DNA of 64,000 bases from positions 9,569,950 to 9,633,949 of the forward strand of contig JAQFVV010006215.1 in NCBI GenBank assembly GCA_028023455.1, read 5' to 3'. The DNA is from Epiperipatus broadwayi. Taxonomy: Eukaryota > Onychophora > Udeonychophora > Euonychophora > Peripatidae. The position numbers were made by a program, and so were the translations under genes. The notes below the pieces were generated by a model. That model did no database searches. It was not told where the DNA came from and saw only the letters and a list, made by a program, of their open reading frames with translations. Positions within the stretch are counted from its first letter, which is position 1, and each line of letters begins with the position of its first letter. Below, one piece after another: positions 58,620 to 64,000 of this stretch.

Positions 58620-61600
58620 ATAAAAGAGTAATTAGGAAAGAAGAAATTGTTAAAATTGGGTTTTTGAATGTGCAAGGTGATAGGAGACCAGAAAAGTGGC
58701 TGGAATTAAATAAAGCAATTGAAAATAAAGAGCTTGAGGTATTAGCAGTAGTGGAAACTCATCTAAGAGAAAAAGAAGAACCTATGTTGGAAGAGGTGGT
58801 ATGGCAGGGTATAAACAGAAAAGAAAAAAGGGGTGGTGGTATAGGTGTTATATCAAAAAAATATTTAAATATTGTTAAATGTCAAGAGCATTTGTGGTTT
58901 GAAATAAGGTTGGGTAGACAAGAATGGATGGTGGCTGAAGTGTATATAGCCACTGGAGATAGTTAAACTGTAATGGAGTGGAATAGTAGTATATATAAAA
59001 GCCTAGTTAAGGATATACAGAGTTTTAAAGAAAATGGGAAGAGAATAATGGTTATAGGGGATATGAATGGACATGTTGAAGAAATTGATGATGTAGATAA
59101 TAACAATGGTCAGTTTTTGAAGGAATTTTGTCAAAGAGTAAATTTAAGCATTGGGAATTTATCAAATATGTATGAGGGACAATACACATGGTCTAGGAAT
59201 AATGTATTTCACACAATAGATTATGTATTGGTAGAGAAAGAGGGAATGAATAAAATACGGAAAATTAAGGTGTTTGATAATGAAGAGAGAGTATGTAATA
59301 GTGATCATAACTTTATTGTAATAGAAATGGTTAGTAATGTGATTGAGGATAGAAGTAAAGGTAGAAACAATAGTGAAAGATGTGGATGGAGAGTGAATGA
59401 TAAGAATAAGTTGGAAGAGTATAAAATAAAAGTTGAAGAAACCATGGAGCAGTTGGTTGGGAATGAGTATAAGGACTGGTGTGGTGAAATAGAAAAAGTG
59501 GCAAATAAAGTTTTAGTTGAGAATATGCAGAAGAATAAAAGTAATAAAAAAATGAGAGTTAGTAAAAGTGTAAAAGAGAGGAAAGAAGCATGCAGAGAAT
59601 ATAAGTGTGCTATTAAGAACAAAGAAAGTGAAAACGATATTAATGCTAAATGGGGAAAGTACTTAGAAAAGAAGAAGTTGGCTAAAATGGATAATTATAG
59701 AGAGATGATGAAGTTGAATAGTAAATTGTTGGAGGATATTAATAAAAGTGAAAGAGATGGGGGTAAAAAATTTTGGAATTACATTAAAAGGAGAAATGTA
59801 GGGGAAAGAGAGATAGTATTAATTGATGATGAGGGAATAGAGTGTAGCTCTAGAGAAGAGGTAGAGAAAATCTTAAATAGATATGTAATGGATATAGAAA
59901 AGATGTTAGATGTGAAGGAATTAGTGACAAAAACCATGAAAGCAGTTAATAATGGAAATATTAGGTTCACAAAAAATGAACTGAATGAGGCAGGGAAGAG
60001 ACTGAAAAGTGGAAAGGCGAGAGGTTTAAATGGATGGGCAGCAGAGATGGTAATGAATTTAGGGCATATAGAAAAATCAAAGTTATTATCATGTTTTAAT
60101 AAGACGGCACAGAAGAGAGTTTTTCTGGGTAGTTGGAGTAATATAAGAATAAGATTATTATTTAAAGGAAAGGGTAAGGATCATAGAAAGTTAAATAATT
60201 ATAGACCGATAATGGTAACATGAGTTTTATATAAAGTTTTCTCATATATGGTAGCTGGAAGAGTTGTAAAATGGATGGAAGAGAATAATGTAGTGGGGGA
60301 AATGCAAGGAGGTTTTAGGTCAGATAGGTATATAGGGGATAGTTTGTAGTTACACAACTTATGGAGATGAGTAGGAATTCAGGAAGATCTTTATATATGA
60401 GTTTTATAGATGTAGAGAAAGCATATGATAGAGTAAATAGACATAGATTATGGATAAGGTTAGCAAATTTGGGAATGGATGAAGCTTTAGTAAATATTAT
60501 TAAGAAATTATATGAAAATAAGTATTATACTTACCAATTAGGGGATATAGAATCAGTTAGAGTTAAAAATGGGGTGGGATTAAGGCAAGGATACCCTATG
60601 TCACCTATTTTGTTTTTGAGTGAGATGGAGAAAGCAATAGAAAGACTAGGAAGAGAGAGGGGTAGAGATACCATTAATAGGTGACAAGGGAGTATATACC
60701 TTGTCGGTCTTTTTTTTTTGCGGATGATATCTTTTTGTGTGCAGAAGGAAGAGAAGATATGGAAATTATGTTGAGAATGTGCAAATGTGGGTAAAGAGAT
60801 GGTGATTAAATTTAGTGAAGAAAAATCAAATATAATGATGGTTAATACTGGGGAAAGAGAAGATGTAGAATTTTTATTGGGGGATATAAAGTTAAGTGTG
60901 GTGGATATATATAGGTATTTGGGAATCATCTTATGTAATCAGGAAAATTGCTTGGATGAATGAGAGAAAAAATTGGTAAATGAAACAAAGAAAAGAAAGG
61001 GTTTGGTAAAGAAACTAACAGTATTTTCATAAAATATGATGTAGCCAAAATTGTATAAAAAGGAGTTGCAGTAGCAGGGTTAACATGGTAATGATGCATT
61101 ATGTGTGAGTAAAAGGATTTTAGATTATTTAGAGAAAGTACAAAGGGAAGTAGGAAGACATGAATTAGATGGAGAGATGTGGACAGCAAAGGAGGCAATT
61201 CAAGGAGAAATGGAATGGTCAAGTTTTTATATGAGAGATGCAAAAAGTGAAATGAAAATGTTTGGCAGGTTACAGTTTATGGATAGTAAAAGAATAGCCA
61301 AAATAGTGTTTAATTGGGTTATGAGTAAAGGGCAGGTAACAAGATGGGTGAGAAAGGTAATGTGGTATGCAAAAGTTTGGATAAAGAATTTATATCAGTA
61401 TACTTGTATAAAAGGTGGGGTGATTGTGTTAGGAGGATTGTTGAGTGTTATAGTGGTAAGGAATGGGATAAAAGAATAGAAGCATTAATAAAAAATAGGG
61501 AGATGGAGAACTAGTATGGAGGGTAAGAAAAGTTTAAATATAAATATATATATATAGAAGTAAATGACATATAGGGTGCAAGTTAATGTATGATAATAGT

Positions 61601-61830
61601 AAGCAAAGTAGTTTATTGTTTAAGGCTCGAACGGGATCTTTAGCAACAAGAGAATGTAAATAGAAAACTATGGGTGATTTAGTGTGCAAATTGTGTAAGG
61701 AAGGTATAGAAAATATTAGGCATCTGTTGATTGAATGTAAATGCTTGAAAGCAGAAAGGGTACAGATAATGAAGTTATGGGAGAATAGGTATGAACAAAG
61801 TGACTATACAGAAAGTGATTATTAGTTTTT
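58620..61830 (+). pseudogene. LINE ORF2: endonuclease and reverse transcriptase
   Basis: In order: an apurinic-like endonuclease starting VKIGFLNVQGDRRPEK and including VVETHL (58650-58960); after a stop at 58964, IGDMNGHVEEI and a C-terminal SDHNFIVI (58973-59330); a long Lys/Glu-rich linker; NNYRPIMVT (60195-60221), followed by a TGA; FRSDR; FIDVEKAYDRVN (60405-60440); LRQGYPMSPILF (60580-60615); FFADDIFLC (60712-60740), the intact catalytic Asp pair; and a C-terminal C-x2-C-x8-H-x4-C zinc motif (61690-61735). About five stops or frameshifts break it, but long frames survive (416 codons at 58973-60223), so it is a recent casualty. The coding strand is strongly purine-rich and C-poor. Confidence 0.82.
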
Positions 61831-62000
61831 ATGATGGGTTTGCAAAAAGATAAGGGGGATTTAGATATAAAGGCCATAGAGTTGACAAAGATTATGTTGT
61901 GGAAATGGGATGGGGAAGAATATGGGAAGACTTACAGTGGGGAATGGAAAATAAAGTGGCTAACAGGTTTATCTGGGCATAATTGCTGAGATATTCTTGA

Positions 62001-62289
62001 TTTTGTTTAAGGAGAAACCAAATACGTCACATCAAATTTACATTAGTAGATCTATAAATTATAATATTATATATTCAATTTATGGAAGTATTTTTTAATA
62101 TCTGTAAATCAAAATCACAATGATGTATTTATATCTATAGTACTTAATTAAATCTTTAATTTCATGTTTATTGTTATTCTTTCAAATTAATAAATGTATC
62201 TATCATGCAGGAAGTGATCATAAAATAGTGAGATGCAAGATATTGTTTATAATATGTAAAGGGAAATATTATAAGAATGTCAATAATCA
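62001..62289. other. Short intergenic stretch
   Basis: AT-rich spacer between two LINE remnants; nothing else seen. Confidence 0.4.
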
Positions 62290-63620
62290 TTATCATTATT
62301 TTCAACCATTATCGATCCACTGCAGAATGAAAACCTCTCCAAGTGCAATCCATCTTTTCTGATCTCTAGCCTCTCTTCTCTGCACTATCCCAACACACTT
62401 TATTTCATCATCCATCTCACATATTGTCTCTTTCTAATTTTTTTACAATCTTTTGGAATCCAGTTTAATATTTCAACTGTCCATCTATTATCATCTCATG
62501 TAACAATATTTCCAACATAAATTCACTTCAATCTCTTAATTCTTTCAATGATTTGAGTAACATCTGTTTGCTCTCATTTTTGATCTCTTCTTGTTACTCC
62601 TAACATACATTTTGCTATACTTTGGTGATTGTTCTGAAGTCTCTGTACCACTTTTCTGCTAAGTGTCCAAGTCTCCGATCTGTAAGTAAGAGCTGTTAAC
62701 ATATTTATTAAAAACCTTTCTTTTCAAACAGATAGACATATTTTCTTTTAATATTAAATTATTTATACCAAAAACACTCCAACCAAGTTTAATTCTATTA
62801 TTGATTTTATCCATTATGTTCCTTTTATAATAATAATCTGACCAAGATATTTGTAGTTAACTTCTTTTAATACACCATTACCAATTTTTCTTTTTTTGAG
62901 AAAATCCATTGATCATTACTTTAGTCTTTGAGCATTTATCTTTAATCCTACTTTTTTTACTTTCATTTGATAATTCTTTCAACATTTCCTGAAGCTCTAA
63001 AGCATTATTTTTAAAAACGACATCATCATCTTCAAAATCTAGATGACTTAAATAATATCCATTTACTTTTACTCCCTTAGCTTCCCATTTTAATCCACAA
63101 AATACTTCTTACAAAACTATTTTCAAAAGTTTTGGAGATATGGATGTTACCCTGTCAGTTGCTTTTCTCAACATTAATCTTTTTACTATTGTTATATAAT
63201 CGAATTGTTGCTATTGCATTTTTATAAATATTCTTCAGAATATGACAACATCATGGCCTATACCTTGATGATCCAACCCTTTAATCACTGAAGAAATGCT
63301 TATGGAATCAAATACCTTTTCATAATCTACAAATTCAAAGCATAATGGCAACTCATAATCATTGTTTTTTTCTATAACTTCTCTCAGTACTTGGATAACT
63401 TCTCTCAGTACTTGGATATGATCCACTGTACTAAAACCACTTTTAAATCCAGCTTGTTCTCTTGGTTGATGGAAATCCAATGTTTTCTGTAGACGAGTTG
63501 TAATTATTATGGTAAAAAATGTGTACAAAACTGTAATTACTATTATCTTCTTTATCACCTTTTTGAAATTAATATTAATACTACATTCTTCCAATCATCT
63601 GGTACATCTTTATCATTTAG
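62290..63620 (-). pseudogene. RTE-type LINE, 5'-truncated copy
   Basis: Same family as 48560-51960. 63235-63594 (minus) encodes the RT fingers-palm start with FKSGFSTVDHIQVLREVI and FVDYEKVFDSISISSVI. A 21-bp stretch (aacttctctcagtacttggat) is tandemly duplicated at 63388-63408 and 63409-63429, repeating the IQVLREV codons. Around 63005-63060 the catalytic box reads FEDDDVVF where FADD is expected, so the active site is altered. The C-terminal region runs to about 62290. Confidence 0.75.
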
Positions 63621-63728
63621 ACATTTGGTATATAACTATTTTTATATTGGATTATTTCCATCATCTAATATGTGTGTTGAATGTCTTTAGAAAAGTTTAA
63701 TTTTATTTAAATATTCCAAATGCATTCA

Positions 63729-63838
63729 ACTATTAGTAATATCACAGCAAACACCTGTTAGTAATATCACAGCAAACAGGTTAGTATATGCACTAACTGT
63801 TAGTAATATCACAGCAAACAGGTTAGTATATGCATAAC
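63729..63838. repeat. Minisatellite, tgttagtaatatcacagcaa unit
   Basis: The unit occurs three times (about 63730, 63755, 63798). The second and third are followed by aacaggttagtatatgca. The sequence resumes at 63977 (gttagtatatgtactgttagtaat) after a SINE, showing the array extends past the window edge. Confidence 0.85.
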
Positions 63839-63976
63839 ATTTTGAGAGGTATTTTTCTCCCCTCTTCTTCAGGTGTTGATGGCCTGACCAGTGACAGTAC
63901 TAGCATGGGATTCGAACCTGAGTCCTTAGATTCTTGATTATTGAATTTTTAAGGTAATGGTCTAACCAACTGGCAA
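63839..63976 (-). repeat. tRNA-derived SINE inserted in the minisatellite
   Basis: On the minus strand gccagttggttagaccatt (63957-63975 region) is an A-box of tRNA type. caggttcgaatcccatgc (63904-63921 region) is a near-perfect B-box (GGTTCGAATCC). The 3' body runs to about 63840. It sits between parts of one minisatellite unit. A full tRNA cloverleaf is not formed, so this is a SINE rather than a tRNA gene. Confidence 0.65.
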
Positions 63977-64000
63977 GTTAGTATATGTACTGTTAGTAAT

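Larger units (their letters stand above)
56966..62000 (+). mobile_element. CR1/L2-like non-LTR retrotransposon, near full length
   Basis: Tandem 5' monomers, a PHD-esterase ORF1 and an endonuclease-RT ORF2 with a terminal CCHC lie in the expected order within about 5 kb. The 3' end is uncertain and put near 62000, where the purine-rich composition stops. Clade placement (CR1 versus L2 or relatives) is from architecture and RT motifs, not from a tree. Confidence 0.75.

Overview
The window is AT-rich (roughly three quarters A+T by eye), repeat-dense animal DNA. It has a multi-exon membrane-protein gene with one very long intron, remnants of RTE, L1/Tx1-like and CR1/L2-like retrotransposons, LTR elements, tRNA-derived SINE pieces and many foldback (MITE-like) elements. 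There are no operons, ribosome-binding sites, CRISPR arrays or intact tRNA/rRNA genes. The element mix suggests an invertebrate. A lophotrochozoan such as a mollusc is only a guess, and the species cannot be fixed from the sequence.

The only host gene I can support is an XK-related (XKR/CED-8 family) gene on the minus strand. Its three coding exons are 45902-45496, 23791-23568 and 23496-22841. They splice in frame with GT/AG borders and give 428 residues. Intron 1 is 21,704 bp and full of mobile elements, while intron 2 is only 71 bp. The 5' flank (about 45903-46300) has a small CpG-containing patch and four copies of an A/T-rich motif with a CG core.

Layout. 1-275: 3' fragment of an RTE element. 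1370-2044: long inverted repeat. 3925-10072: LTR retrotransposon with a decayed gag and no pol. 10084-12110: first of three copies (also 40861-43115 and 52222-54384) of an unclassified ~2 kb repeat, here 'family A'. 12111-18220: AT-rich, with local tandem duplications. 18221-19608: complete small LTR element (TRIM-like) with target-site duplication, tRNA-type primer site and polypurine tract, minus orientation. 21821-22196: foldback SINE-like repeat with a hammerhead ribozyme. 22841-45902: XKR gene. Its intron 1 holds a hammerhead-bearing foldback element (26855-27082), an L1/Tx1-like LINE remnant (28090-30150) and an inverted ~337-bp tandem array split by family A (39797-43545). 46510-47810: tandem duplications and a MITE. 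48560-51960: RTE remnant (minus) with two nested foldback elements. 56966-62000: CR1/L2-like LINE with tandem 5' monomers, PHD-finger/SGNH-esterase ORF1 and endonuclease-RT ORF2. 62290-63620: another RTE fragment. 63729-64000: minisatellite with a SINE.

The most interesting signal is a set of hammerhead ribozymes in short non-autonomous repeats. Two have the complete catalytic core and good helices: plus strand 22042-22098 and minus strand 26961-27019. The second lies in sense orientation inside intron 1 of the XKR gene, so it could cut the pre-mRNA. A related foldback element at 49384-49730 has decayed hammerheads on both strands, and a tRNA-like repeat at 44040-44180 is followed by a possible hammerhead remnant. 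Ribozyme activity is inferred from sequence and pairing only.
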